Of a stretch of 64,000 nt of DNA, positions 39,052 through 49,354 are shown piece after piece. The translations under genes and the position numbers were made by a program. The stretch comes from Ignavibacteriales bacterium (GTDB taxonomy: Bacteria > Bacteroidota > Ignavibacteria > Ignavibacteriales > Melioribacteraceae). Location: assembly GCA_020635285.1 (NCBI GenBank), contig JACKAB010000013.1, forward strand, positions 6,899 through 70,898. Reading direction: 5' to 3'. Position 1 is the stretch's first letter, and each line of letters starts with the position of its first letter. Below the pieces are notes generated by a model. It saw nothing but the letters and a program-made list of their open reading frames with translations, ran no database searches and was not told where the DNA came from.

Positions 39052-41520
39052 AATATCTCCTTAAGAAATTTTGTTTACTAAATATCACATCTGAGTGATC
39101 TAATAGTTTGTAGATTTTAACTTTTAAAAGTCTGTAATTAGAAATGCAGTTAGTGCATAACCCCAAACCAACAATGCTAAATCCCATGAAATAGGCGCAA
39201 TAAACCAACCGTAAACTGCGACAAAGGTTGCAAGTATTTTGGTTGCTACAGCCGACAAAACATTGTACCGCTTGGCTTAATTGACCAGAACGGTCCCCGA
39301 GTTCGGGTAACAAATATTGTTAAATGACCTGCAATTGCTAACTTCAAAAAGATAAATGTTTGTACTGCTTCTTTTGATAAATGAAGTGTTATTTGACCAA
39401 TGTAAAAATTCCAAACGAGCTTACAACTCCTATTAGTCCTAAAAATGTTGCCATACTTAACACAACGCGCATATTCCATTTTTCCGGATCTTTAGAATAT
39501 TTAACATTATCAAATGCAATTGCCATGATTGGGGCATCATTAAAGAAGGCTAATAGCACAATCATAATTGCTGTAACGGGATAAAAGTTAAATACTAAAA
39601 TTGCCAAAGTAATAAATAATAAAACTCGAATTGTTTCTGCAATTCTGTAAATTGCATAACTATTCATTCTTTGGAAAATTTTTCTGCTTTCTTTTATTGC
39701 ATCTATAATTACAGAAAGTCCAGGTGATGTAAGCACAATATCCGCCGCAGATTTTGCCGCATCCGTTGCGCCATCAACAGCAATTCCCACATCTGCTTTT
39801 TTAAGTGCGGGAGCATCGTTAACGCCGTCACCGGTCATTCCAACAATATGGTTTCGTTCTTGAAGAAGTTCTACGATTTTATATTTGTGTTCAGGAAAAA
39901 CTTGAGCAAAACCATCTGCTTTTTCAATTATTTTTGCGGCTTCCCTATCAGGTTTATCTAGAAATGCAGAAACCTCTAAAATGTTATTCTTAATATTTAC
40001 TTTTTGTGCTATTTGTTTGCCAATTGCAGTATGATCACCGGTAACCATTTTTACATCCACACCCATCTCTCGTGCAGTTTTTATGGTTTGAGCAGAATCT
40101 TCTCTAGGAGGATCAAATAGTGGAATTAGTCCAACATATTGCCATATTTCTGTATGATCTGTTTTTGCTAATCCTAGAGTTCTAAATCCTTTTGAAGCAA
40201 ACTCATCAATTAGGGAATTTAATTCTTTAGTAAGTTTTTCTTTTTCATGATCTGGCAATAAAGCAAGAATAACTTGAGGGCACCCTTGCTGATTTTAAAT
40301 TGATTTTTTTCCGAATCAACAACAGTTGCTTCCGTCCTTTTTATAATTGGATCGAAAGGTTTAAACTCTTTGGCAAAATAAGTATTGTATTTTTCAGCAA
40401 TAGCTTTATTAGACTTACTTTTTTCTAATATTGCTGAGTCAATTGGATCATTATCTTCCGCTCTTGAAGCTAGCGACGCAAAGATCAGAACATCCTCACT
40501 CGAATAATTTTTAAATGGCTTTACTTCGGCAACGGTCAACTCATTTTTTGTGATAGTTCCGGTTTTATCTGAGCAAAGTATATCCATTCCAGCCATTTCT
40601 TCTATAGCAACTAATTTGCTAACAATTGCTTTTTTCTTTGCAAGCACAGATGCCCCAACCGCCATGGTTACTGAAAGAACAGCAGGCAGTGCAACAGGAA
40701 TAGCTGCTATTGTTAATACAAGCGCAAATTGCAGCGTATCAAGAAAACTTTCATGGCGGAAAATGGAAGCGATAAAAATTATTCCAATCATAAAGGCGGC
40801 TAAAACAATTAGGTAATTTCCAATTTTAATAACTGCTTTCTGAAAATGACTAACTGTTTTTGCTTCTGCAACTAACTTGGCTGTTTTGCCAAAAAAAGTA
40901 TTCATGCCGGTTGCAACAACCAAACCGTTCATTTCACCTTGACGAATAATAGATCCTGAATATGCAACATCTTCTTTATGTTTTTCAATAGGAAGAGATT
41001 CCCCTGTTAGCGAAGACTCGTCAACATTTATATAATCTCCATCAAAAAGCTTTAAATCGGCAGGGACAACATCTCCAAGTCTTATACGGACAATATCGCC
41101 CGGAACAAGTTCCTTGGCTGCAATAGATTTCCAATTTTTATCACGTAAAACACGAGCATTTAATGCTAATCTTTTCTTTAATAAATTTATTGCATCGTCT
41201 GCTTTAAATTCTTGCCAGAAACCAACAACTGCATTTAGTAGCAGCAACGCAAAAATTACCCAGAAGTCTTCCCAGTGATTAATAATTGCAGAGAGAATGG
41301 CTGCAATTTCAATCATCCAAGGTATTGGTCCCCAGAAATAACTTAAGAATTTTACAATGGGACTAACTTTTTTCTCAGTGATTTCGTTATATCCATATTC
41401 ATTGATTAGGTTTGTTGCTGTTGAATTTGAGAGACCGGTTTTATTTGAAGAGAATGTTTTAAGAAGTTCATCAGAAGTAAGTTTTTTTATTTCAGCAGAG
41501 TCCAAAATATTTTTACTCAT
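39032..41520 (-). CDS. Plasma-membrane-type (P3A) proton-exporting P-type ATPase, several frameshifts
   Basis: A ~829-residue membrane pump. It carries the actuator TGES (SSLTGESLPIEKH), the phosphorylated Asp in DILCSDKTGTITKNELTV, the nucleotide domain (ISKGA..., then DHEKEKLTKEL) and the hinge GMTGDGVNDAPALKKADVGI, plus ten membrane helices. GPIPWMIEIAAILSAIINHW is characteristic of the H+-ATPase (TIGR01647-type) group. Shifts occur near 40290 (CCC), 39400, 39260 and 39135. The C-terminus NFLRRYYGYENK overlaps the HEAT-gene start. The pump probably exports protons at the cost of ATP and may drive the neighbouring permease. Confidence 0.88.
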
Positions 41521-41733
41521 GCCATCTTTCCTTTATTTTAATTAGTTATACTCAATTTTTCTCCAACAAAATTTGTGATTTGCTAAAATCATTTTTTTTA
41601 ATTGTTATTTATTATACCAACGGTCTTAAAAAAAGTTCGAAAAAACTTTATGGTATAAAGCTTTTTAAGAGGTTCGAAGTTGTGATTATTTGATATCTGG
41701 GAATCTACAAAATAATAATAAGGTATAAATATT

Positions 41734-42021
41734 TTATTTTCCATTAATTAATATTGTATCACATAGGGCTCCGGTTAATCTGTGTTTTAATATTTCTTGA
41801 TAATCTTTTGAATTATACCAATTGTTAAAATCGGATTCTGTGTTAAACTCAATTATTACCACTCTTGAATATTTCCACTTCCCTTCAAGTATTTTTGGAG
41901 TATCATCAACGGCTAAATATTTACCGTTGTATTTTGCAAACACTTCATCAACTTTGTTAACATATTTTTGATATTCTTCATTATCATGAATTTTAATATT
42001 TGCAACAAAATAATAACTCAT
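41734..42021 (-). CDS. DUF1330 family protein
   Basis: The start chosen is ATG 42019-42021 (MSYYFVANIKIHDNEEYQKY), which has an AGAGGA ribosome site; an upstream in-frame Met adds 27 residues that do not resemble the family. The 95 residues form a dimeric ferredoxin-like alpha/beta barrel: YVNKVDEVFAKYNGKYLAVD, KWKYSRVVIIEFNTESDFNN and WYNSKDYQEILKHRLTGALC. Members are small cytosolic proteins of unclear function. The frame is intact. Confidence 0.85.
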   Translation of the reverse strand: MSYYFVANIKIHDNEEYQKYVNKVDEVFAKYNGKYLAVDDTPKILEGKWKYSRVVIIEFNTESDFNNWYNSKDYQEILKHRLTGALCDTILINGK

Positions 42022-42488
42022 AGTTTTCCTCTTTCTTAAATTAGTACTAAATATGTAAAACCCAATACAGATATAGTAATTATCAGCGTCTAAGAGATCC
42101 AATCTTTAAATTCATTTTTGGAATAACAAAAATATTGAATAGATAGCGAATGTATTTACAGCAGAATATTTTAAGGATAATTCTTATTTCTTAAAGATCA
42201 CCAATTCACTTTTTTCTTTATTTTGGGCAATATTATATCAGCAGTTTGTTGGCCCTGGATATTTGGATGTCAGTCAGAACATCTGTTTGACATAGTTAGT
42301 TTGCTGGCAATAGTGTTTATCCCCTTCCACACTATAACAGTAAGTTATAGAATTTCTAATAAATTCAATATGCCTATTTTGAATCGAATAAAGGCGCAGT
42401 AATTTTTTTCCGTTCACCGCTTTTGTGTAAAAATATCGTTATCAAATTATAATAGTTCCTTGATAAAATATTATTTTATTCTTCCCAA
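42022..42488. other. Gene-poor gap with one orphan hydrophobic reading frame
   Basis: No convincing gene fills this 467-bp gap. On the plus strand 42181-42402 is open for 73 codons without a good start (the only ATG is near the end). It would encode two hydrophobic segments (TFFFILGNIISAVCWPWIFG and IVSLLAIVFIPFHTITVSYR) and end NRIKAQ. It may be a remnant of a small membrane protein. The rest is AT-rich with no recognised signal. Confidence 0.3.
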
Positions 42489-43183
42489 TTAAACAGCTAC
42501 TCCAAACAGAGCTCCAACTCCAGCCGTAATGCCCATAGCTAATGCACCCCAAAATGTAACACGCACAGTTGCTTTCAGAATGGAAGATCCTCCAATTTTG
42601 CAGAAAACATGCCCAGTAATGCTAAGCAGATCAAGGATATTATAGTGACAGCCGGGATAAGGATAGATGCTGGAAAAACGAGTACTGCCAACAAAGGCAT
42701 TGCAGCACCTAATGCAAAAGTTCCTGCAGATGAAAAAGCGGCCTGAATTGGACGAGCTGTTAAGACCTCAGAGATTCCAAGTTCATCTCTGGCATGAGCG
42801 CCAATAGCATCATGAGCCATAAGCTGTTCTGCAACTTGGTTTGCAAGCTTTCCATCTAAACCACGATCAACATAAATAGATGCTAATTCCTCTTTTTCTA
42901 ACTCAACATTATTTTCAAGTTCCATTCGCTCTCGCTCCAGATCGGCATTTTCTGTATCTGCTTGAGAGCTTACAGAAACATATTCTCCAGCTGCCATTGA
43001 CATTGCACCGGCCACAAGTCCGGCAATGCCTGCAATTAGAACATCTCCTCTTGCGGCTTGCGCTGCAGCAACGCCTACAATAAGACTTGCAATTGAGACT
43101 ATACCATCATTTGCCCCCAATACCGCGGCTCTTAACCAACCGATATGCTGTGTGCGATGCTTTTCTTTGTGTTGTGAATACAT
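42489..43183 (-). CDS. VIT1/CCC1-family transporter, one frameshift
   Basis: VIT1/CCC1 proteins move Fe2+ or Mn2+ across membranes. HIGWLRAAVLGANDGIVSIA and SLIVGVAAA form TM1, GLVAGAMSMAAGEYVSVSSQ TM2, and a charged cytosolic loop (DLERERMELENNVELEKEEL) binds metal in this family. Two further hairpins follow (AFALGAAMP-like; LAVLVFPASILIPAVTIISL). The frame breaks near 42600: reading AKIGGSSILKATVRVTFWGA restores the last helix pair and the stop at 42489, about 231 residues. Ribosome site AAGGAG before ATG 43181-43183. It is not clearly in an operon. Confidence 0.85.
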
Positions 43184-43247
43184 AATTGCTCCTTAATAAA
43201 AAAATTTGTTTGGAAAATATTTTTAGTTCAACCATAATTAAAAGTTA

Positions 43248-43704
43248 TTAATCCCAAACAAATTTCCACAAACCGTCTTTTTGTCTTTTTCCAAACTGTA
43301 TGAAAAATACCCTTAGCTGAAATGTTTTCACCGGTTGGATTTGTTGCTGAAAAAGTATAATGACCATATGTATAAGCTAAATCGCCTTGATTTGGACACG
43401 GAAACAAAATCTGGCGTCCAATTAAGATTTACATCACGTAAAGTTTGATTTTCAAAATATGATTTAATCGCAGCCTTACCTTTAATTAAAATATCATTTC
43501 TATTTAATACAGCATCTTCAGCAGCATAGTTTAAGAATGCTTTAGCAACACCATCTTTCTTTGCCATCGAAGCAAAAGCTTTTCAGTATCCAGTATTTCC
43601 TTCTTTATTTTTTCTAAGTCGTTTTTGTTATTTTCCATAGCGCAAGCGTTAATAATTAACAATATTAAAAATATCCATTTAGTTGGGCCATTTACATAGT
43701 TCAT
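43248..43704 (-). CDS. Lipoprotein with SnoaL/DUF4440 (NTF2-like) domain, three frameshifts
   Basis: The N-terminus MNYVNGPTKWIFLILLIINA, followed by CAMEN, is a lipoprotein signal. The rest forms a cone-shaped NTF2-like fold: ASMAKKDGVAKAFLNYAAED, then LIKGKAAIKSYFENQTLRD, LNWTPDFVSVSKSGDLAYTY and FHTVWKRQKDGLWKFVWD. Shifts are needed near 43577, 43395 and 43290. Total ~150 residues. Stand-alone DUF4440 proteins bind small ligands or act as decarboxylase- or cyclase-like enzymes; the role here is unknown. A PD40 lipoprotein gene lies just upstream. Confidence 0.7.
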
Positions 43705-43730
43705 TTTTTCTCATTATAATTTGAAGAAAT

Positions 43731-44729
43731 TTATTTGTTAAGTCCATTGATAAAATCGGCACTAACCCAATATATATTTTGACTTCCATTAAGTGTGGAA
43801 TTAAGTCCTTCAATTATTTTATCATAAGTGAGCAACGTTTCAGAATAACTTTTCTCACTGCTTCTATTGCTGGTAAAAAGAAATACTTTCCATCTGGAGT
43901 GATGCTGGGACAATATTCAAAGTATGGAGAGTTAATTTGTTTTCCCATGTTTTTTTGGCTTGGTCCAGTTATTGGCATTTTTTCTAAAACTTATCCATAA
44001 ATCACCGCCGCCAAGTCCAGGTCCCCATCCCATAGAAGTAAAAATTATAAAGTTTCCATCGGGCGATACGAATGAATTAAATTCATCGCGGATGCTATTA
44101 ATTGAATCACCCAAATTTATAGGTGAAAGATATTTTCCATTTTTAAATTCTGAGTAATATAAATCTTCTCCTCCAATTCCGTTTTTATAATTTGCGCAAA
44201 AATAAATTGTTCCATCTTCCGCAAAAGAAGGATAAAACTCATTTGCTTCAGTATTTATAGGCAATCCAAGATTTTTAGGATTTCCCCAACTATCGTTAAT
44301 TTTTTCAACAAACCAAATATCATAGTCCTTTGGTTCTCCCTCCCCAGAGAGTGGTCGATTTGACACAAAAAATAATTTTGTTCCATCTCTTGAAAAGCAA
44401 GGCTCAATATCTGAATATTTTCCGGAGAAAGAAGCAACTTCTGGAGATTGCCATACGCCATCTTTCATTCTACTTTGAATTAGTGAGTAACCGATTGTTC
44501 CTTTAAATGAATAGAAGAACTCATTTCCCCCTGGATAGAAAGCTGCATCGCGCTCATTGTATTCTGTTGATATAATTCCCGGAGCAAAAATCTCTGCACT
44601 ATCTTTTGGCAAAGGTTGACCTATAAAATCACCATGTAAGTTTTTTAGTTTAATATTATTCTCATTATTTGTGCAAGAATAAATTGATATTAAAAACAAA
44701 ACGATTAGGTAATAATTTGAATTAGTCAT
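43731..44729 (-). CDS. PD40/TolB-like beta-propeller lipoprotein, two frameshifts
   Basis: A lipobox (FLISIYSC) opens a propeller built from WD40-like PD40 repeats with their typical 'SrDGtkLyFvSnR' strand: PCFSRDGTKLFFVSNRPLSG, PSFAEDGTIYFCANYKNGIG, FVSPDGNFIIFTSMGWGPGL and, after shifts near 43935 and 43878, CPSITPDGKYFFFTSNRSSE. The DYDIWFVEKI and GGEDLYYSEFKNG loops match envelope PD40 proteins that bind carbohydrate or peptidoglycan. Total ~330 residues. Function is not assigned. Confidence 0.78.
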
Positions 44730-44834
44730 TCTTTCCTTTCGAGTTTAATTTAAATTTTATTCTGTTGTTTGAAGATTATGATTTATTAAAAGTGTGTGGT
44801 AAAATTTAATTAATTATTATTTCAGATTTATCAT

Positions 44835-45498
44835 TTATTCAAAACTAAATTTAACCAACATTGTAATCCAAACAGACTTATACTTTCCTTTATATTCTGC
44901 CGGTAAAAATTTTAGTTTATTAACATAATTAATTGTTGCGGTATCAAGTATTTGATGCCCGGAAGATTTCTCAACCAATACTTCAGAAACCTTTCCTTCT
45001 TTTGTGATGAATAATTTTGCAAGGGTTTCACCTTCTATTCTTTTGTTTATTGCTTCTTGAGGATATACCAAATCAATTTTGGAAAGAAGAGTTGGTTTTA
45101 ATATTTCAACTTGGCTGGGTGGAATAAATTCTGCTGTATTTGTTTTATGAACCACGGCTTTAAAATTTTTAGGAGTGGACTTCTTCTTATAAATTACTGC
45201 CGCATTATTTTCATATATTTTTAAATGAACAATTATACCTACTCAGTATTTCAGAAAGTGTTGATTCTGCAGAAGAATTAAAACTGCCGCTTAAAGTTAT
45301 TTCTTCAAAAAGATTATCATTGTATATCAAATTTAAGTCGGTTTGGTTTCTTATTTCGTTTAGTACATAACGCAGAGGCTTTTCTTCAATATTGAGAAAA
45401 ACCTCTTTCCCCCATGCGTTTTGTGCTAAACAGCAAATTGATGAAAGACTTATCACGCTAAATATTAAAAAGTCTTTTCGAAAGCATTTTTAACTCAT
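44835..45498 (-). CDS. STN domain fused to a TonB C-terminal domain, frameshifted
   Basis: After a signal peptide (FLIFSVISLSSICCLAQNA) comes an STN (secretin/TonB N-terminal) domain: KEVFLNIEEKPLRYVLNEIR, then NLIYNDNLFEEITLSGSF and LSEILSRYNCSFK. A shift near 45215 leads into a linker and a TonB C-terminal domain (YPQEAINKRIEGETLAKLFI, ILDTATINYVNKLKFLPAEY, WITMLVKF). Total ~220 residues, periplasmic. ATG 45496-45498 directly abuts the upstream stop (TAAATG) but is followed by AGT TAA; a T/A junction change would read AGT TTA. STN usually sits on TonB-dependent receptors, so the fusion is unusual. It belongs to the ECF/FecR cluster. Confidence 0.7.
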
Positions 45499-46333
45499 TT
45501 ATGATATGCTATTATTATTCAAGTTAATTACAAGATCATTTAATTTTATTTGAGGATAATTTATTTCAACAAAACTTTTTATCTTTTGAATGAGAGTAGC
45601 CATACTTGCTTTATCTTTCTCTTGAAAGTTGTCCTGCAAATTTAAATAATCAATATCTTGTTTAAGAAAATACTCAAGAAGAGATTTAATGGTGCTTAAG
45701 CTGTCGTAATCTTTAAATCTAGAAATAAAATCATGGAATAATAAAAATGTTAATGGATAAGAATCGCTTACATCTTTCCACTCACTCTTTATATTATTTT
45801 GAACTACACCATAGATATAATCATTGAGTTTTATTCCATCCTTCACTTTGCTCAAAATATCTCTATGTTTCTTTAAAATTTCCTTTTCTATTAAAAGCTT
45901 TGAGGCACCTGTTGCTTTTTCAGCCTCTACATATAAATCATTAATATCAGCAATTTCGCTTTTTATTGCTCTTCCTAAATCTTTAAGATCAAATTTTACT
46001 TCCCATCTCATGCAAGAAGGAATGGCTTCTCCATGTTCTTTTGCTGGAATAAAAGTCAAGTTTTTACAAAAGTTTTCTGCCGCATTATCTAGGTCTTTAT
46101 AACCGGAAGAATTATGAAGGCGGGTTTGGCTCACATCACCATCTTTTGTTATAGTAAATATTATAACCGATGATCCAGATCTGTTTTCCTGTTGAGCATC
46201 TAAAGGATAAATAAGTTTTGGTTCAGTTTTTTAAAACTGGCTCAGTAATGTTTTCGTTAAGCACCGGCTTTGTACTTGTGCAAGCACTAATAAAAAATAA
46301 TGTTATTATAAATATTTTTATAATGTTTTTCAT
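45499..46333 (-). CDS. Lipoprotein with TonB-like C-terminal domain and helical extension, one frameshift
   Basis: A lipobox (ITLFFISAC) is followed by a Thr/Pro-rich linker, then, past an A-run shift near 46230, a TonB C-terminal-like domain: TEPKLIYPLDAQQENRSGSS, VIIFTITKDGDVSQTRLHNS and FIPAKEHGEAIPSCMRWEVK. A helical tail of ~140 residues follows (KSEIADINDLYVEAEKATGA, YPLTFLLFHDFISRFKDYDS). Total ~277 residues. The TonB domain here is in mid-protein, not at the C-terminus, so it may interact with a receptor without energising it. The stop abuts the STN-TonB start. Confidence 0.65.
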
Positions 46334-46366
46334 GATTAACCCCCGTGATTATTTATGAATAAAACC

Positions 46367-47324
46367 TTACTTTGTAATGCTGTATATATTATTATTTTCA
46401 ACATAGTTTAAGTTTAGAGCTAAACAAATTTTTGTAAGAACAGAATCAATTTTTTCGTTATTAAACGAACCCGTTAAATTGTATCCGACAAGTTCATTAT
46501 AATCAACAATAACTTTTGTATTATAAAACCGTTCTAATTCCTCAGCAATTTCCTTAAGTGGAGTATTGTTAAAAACCAATTTTCCATTTAACCAGCCTAG
46601 TAAATAATCATCATCCACTTTCGATGGCATTGATGGCGGAAAAGACTCTTTTACTTTGCTCAATTCACCTTTGGTTAACAGCACTTCATTTTTATTTGCG
46701 ATTTATCAGAAAGACTAACCTTGCCTTCTTTAACAATTACTCTTGTTTCATCCTCTCTTGACCAAACATTAAATTTAGTTCCAAGAACTTTTTGTAACAG
46801 CATTTTCTGTTGTGATTATAAATGGACGTCCATCTTTCTTAACTGAAAAAAAGGCTTCACCTTTTAATTTTATTTCTCTTTTATCGTTATCAAAATTTTC
46901 ATAGAATTTAATTTCACTATCACTATTTAATTGAACAATAGAGCCATCAGAAAGCTCAATTTCTAAACGTTGATTATTAACAGTTGATATTGTCTTAAGA
47001 CTTCCGGAAGATTCATAATTGCTAAAAAAATATAATTGATGAAAAAATTATCAATAGTACCGTACCCATTGCCCAGATTGGTCTAAGTTTTGGTGCAAAC
47101 AATGAACCAAAGAATTTTGAAATTGGATTGTTTACTTTAACTTGACTTTCTATTTCATTGGACAGCTTATTCTGAAGAGAAATCCATTCATTTTCTAAGT
47201 TCAGTTCATATTCAATTTTAGGCGGAGCAGTAGATTCCCAAATATTCTTCAATCTTCTATACTCAAATTTATTTTGGTCAGATTGTGCTAACCATTCAGT
47301 CAGTAATTTTTTTTTCATTATCAT
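46367..47324 (-). CDS. FecR-type anti-sigma factor with DUF4974 domain, three frameshifts
   Basis: FecR-type proteins cross the inner membrane, hold the ECF sigma factor and receive a signal from a receptor's STN domain. The N-terminus is cytosolic (LTEWLAQSDQNKFEYRRLKN), then one helix (PIWAMGTVLLIIFSSIIFF), then the FecR domain (QRLEIELSDGSIVQLNSDSE, GEAFFSVKKDGRPFIITTEN, VLGTKFNVWSREDETRVIVK) and the DUF4974 region (NTPLKEIAEELERFYNTKVI, NLTGSFNNEKIDSVLTKICL). Shifts lie near 47025, 46795 and 46695. It follows the ECF sigma gene at 47452-47985. Confidence 0.85.
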
Positions 47325-47451
47325 TTATATTAATTGTAAAATCCTTAATGCAAAGGTTCTGATAAAAATTTTTTGTTCATACTTTAATTATCCTTAATAC
47401 GTTTCTAATAAGTAATACAGTTGAGAAGAGAAAAACCCTACCGGGCATTTT

Positions 47452-47985
47452 TTATGAAAGAGATTTGCGTAATATTTTAAGAGTCTTCGTCATTCTTTTT
47501 TCAACTGCTTTAATTGAAATTTCGCAAATTTCTGATATCTCTGAATATTTAAAGCCCTCAATTCTACTTAGCATAAATACTGTTTTTAATTTTTCCGGGA
47601 GTTTTTCTATTGCTGAATGAAGATCAATTTGGTTTTCAATATTTATATTGTTGGCGGGAGTGCTATTTAGAATTGATTCATCAATTGATATGTTTTTTGA
47701 GGAAGAGAGTTTTGAATTATTAATAATCTGATTTGTTAGTGATTTGAACAGATAAGATTTGACTGATTTTTCATGATTCAAATTATTTCTTGAAATCCAA
47801 AGTTTTGCAAAAACTTCCTGAACCAAATCCTTTGAAAGATCGATATTTCTTGTTCTATACCAGCAAAAGGTTATTAAAATTTTATAATATTTATAAAAAA
47901 GTTCTTTAAAAGCAATTTCACTATTCTCTTTAATTTGAATGATTAATTCTTTATCACTATTTGAATAAGTGACTCTTGAATCCAT
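47452..47985 (-). CDS. FecI-type ECF sigma factor
   Basis: A 177-residue ECF sigma factor of the Bacteroidota expansion type. Region 2 reads FKELFYKYYKILITFCWYRT and DLVQEVFAKLWISRNNLN; region 4 carries EKLPEKLKTVFMLSRIEGFK and the helix-turn-helix YSEISEICEISIKAVEKRMT. The FecR-like gene follows after 127 bp. It probably drives the TonB-dependent receptor and accessory genes in this cluster, but no shared promoter motif was recognised around them. The frame is intact, unlike most neighbours. Confidence 0.88.
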   Translation of the reverse strand: MDSRVTYSNSDKELIIQIKENSEIAFKELFYKYYKILITFCWYRTRNIDLSKDLVQEVFAKLWISRNNLNHEKSVKSYLFKSLTNQIINNSKLSSSKNISIDESILNSTPANNINIENQIDLHSAIEKLPEKLKTVFMLSRIEGFKYSEISEICEISIKAVEKRMTKTLKILRKSLS

Positions 47986-48168
47986 TTTTCTAGTTCCTAA
48001 TGAAATGGTTTATATTTATAAATATATAAATAGTTAAGAAATAAACACGGAGAAATACAAAAATTTTACTCTCAGTTTATATAAGTTGAAGCAAAGCTTT
48101 TCTAAATAATATTATTTTATAGCATCTTTGATTATTTTATCTTCATCAAAATAATTTCATTTTAAATA

Positions 48169-49280
48169 ATGTTAGAATTCAAAGAAATAATAACTTATAT
48201 TTTTGCAATTGGTGTAGCACAAGCAGTTTTCTTATTTTTCATTCTATGGAGAAAGAAAGAAAATAGTTTTGCAAATAAATTTTTGTCCATTACAATGCTG
48301 GTCTTTGCATTGGATTTGCTTGCCGGAGTTGCATTTTTATCTGGTTATATAAAAACATACCATGGATTTTGGGAATAAGTAACACATTGCCTTATTTGTA
48401 TGGACCTCTGATTTATCTTTATGTGGTGTTCTTAATTCATAAAAAGCAATCTTTTGATCTTAGCAATTTAATTCATTTTATTCCGTTTATTTTGGCTCAA
48501 ATATATGGACTTTGTTTTTTTTTATTTTGAATCTCCTGAATATCAGTTAGGTTTATTAGATTTTGCGAAAAGAACCGCAATGGCATATTAAACTTGTTGG
48601 AATGTTAATTCCGTTTGTGGGTGTATTTTATATGGCTTTAACTGTTGATAAAACAATTAAATTTAACAAACAAATTAAAAATTCACTTTCCAGCATTGAA
48701 GACATTGATTTAAGCTGGCTCTTGTATTTAGTTTTTGGAACAGCTATAATTTGGTTTATTGTGTTGCTTTCATACTTTGTTGGATTTCTGTTTGGTGATC
48801 AGCTTCAAGCTAACCTTATGATTTATATTTCGATCTCAATTTTTCTTTACACACTTGCAATAAAAAGTTACAAACAACCTGAAATAAAAATTATTGAAGA
48901 AGAGAATGGAACATATAAAAAGTCTGGTCTTTCAGATGAAAAAGCTGGAGAGTATTTAATGACCTTGGTAGAAACAATGGAAAAAGATCAACCATACCTT
49001 GATCCAAAACTAAGCCTAAATCAACTGGCTGAAAAAATTGGAATAAGCTCGCACAATCTTTCTGAAATTATTAACACAAAACAAAATCAAAACTTTTATG
49101 ATTTTGTAAACAGCTATAGAGTTGAAGAAGTTAAAAATTAATTCTTTTAGATAAGGAAGGAAAATATAATTTACTGGCCCATGGTTTTGAAGCAGGGTTC
49201 TCGTCCAAGTCGGCATATTATTCTGCATTTAAAAAAAAATTACTGGAATGACTCCAGCACAATTTAGAAATATTAACTAA
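48169..49280 (+). CDS. AraC-type regulator with N-terminal membrane domain, several frameshifts
   Basis: The N-terminal two-thirds has about seven hydrophobic helices (IITYIFAIGVAQAVFLFFIL, LPYLYGPLIYLYVVFLIH, IKLVGMLIPFVGVFYMAL, LLYLVFGTAIIWFIVLLSYF). The C-terminus is an AraC helix-turn-helix pair: LSLNQLAEKIGISSHNLSEI, then, after shifts, YNLLAHGFEAGFSSKSAYYS and FKKITGMTPAQFRNIN, the classical AraC ending. Shifts are at GGG near 48368, at the T run near 48515, near 48565 and in A runs near 49140 and 49235. About 370 residues. It is divergent from the ECF sigma gene and may sense a membrane or lipid signal. Confidence 0.78.
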
Positions 49281-49286
49281 ATTATT

Positions 49287-49345
49287 TGTCATGCCGGACT
49301 TGATCCGGTATCTATTTTTAGATTCCCGTTTTCACGGGAATGACA
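49287..49345. repeat. Three-hairpin palindromic element between convergent genes
   Basis: TGTCAT (49287-49292) and ATGACA (49340-49345) form a closing stem around three hairpins: CCGGA/TCCGG (49294-49308), ATCTA/TAGAT (49310-49323) and CCCGT/ACGGG (49325-49338). Single bases separate them, giving a cloverleaf-like fold. It lies between the AraC stop and the receptor stop. The sequence resembles repeated intergenic palindromes known from many genomes, and no second copy was seen here. Confidence 0.7.
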
Positions 49346-49354
49346 GATCCAATT

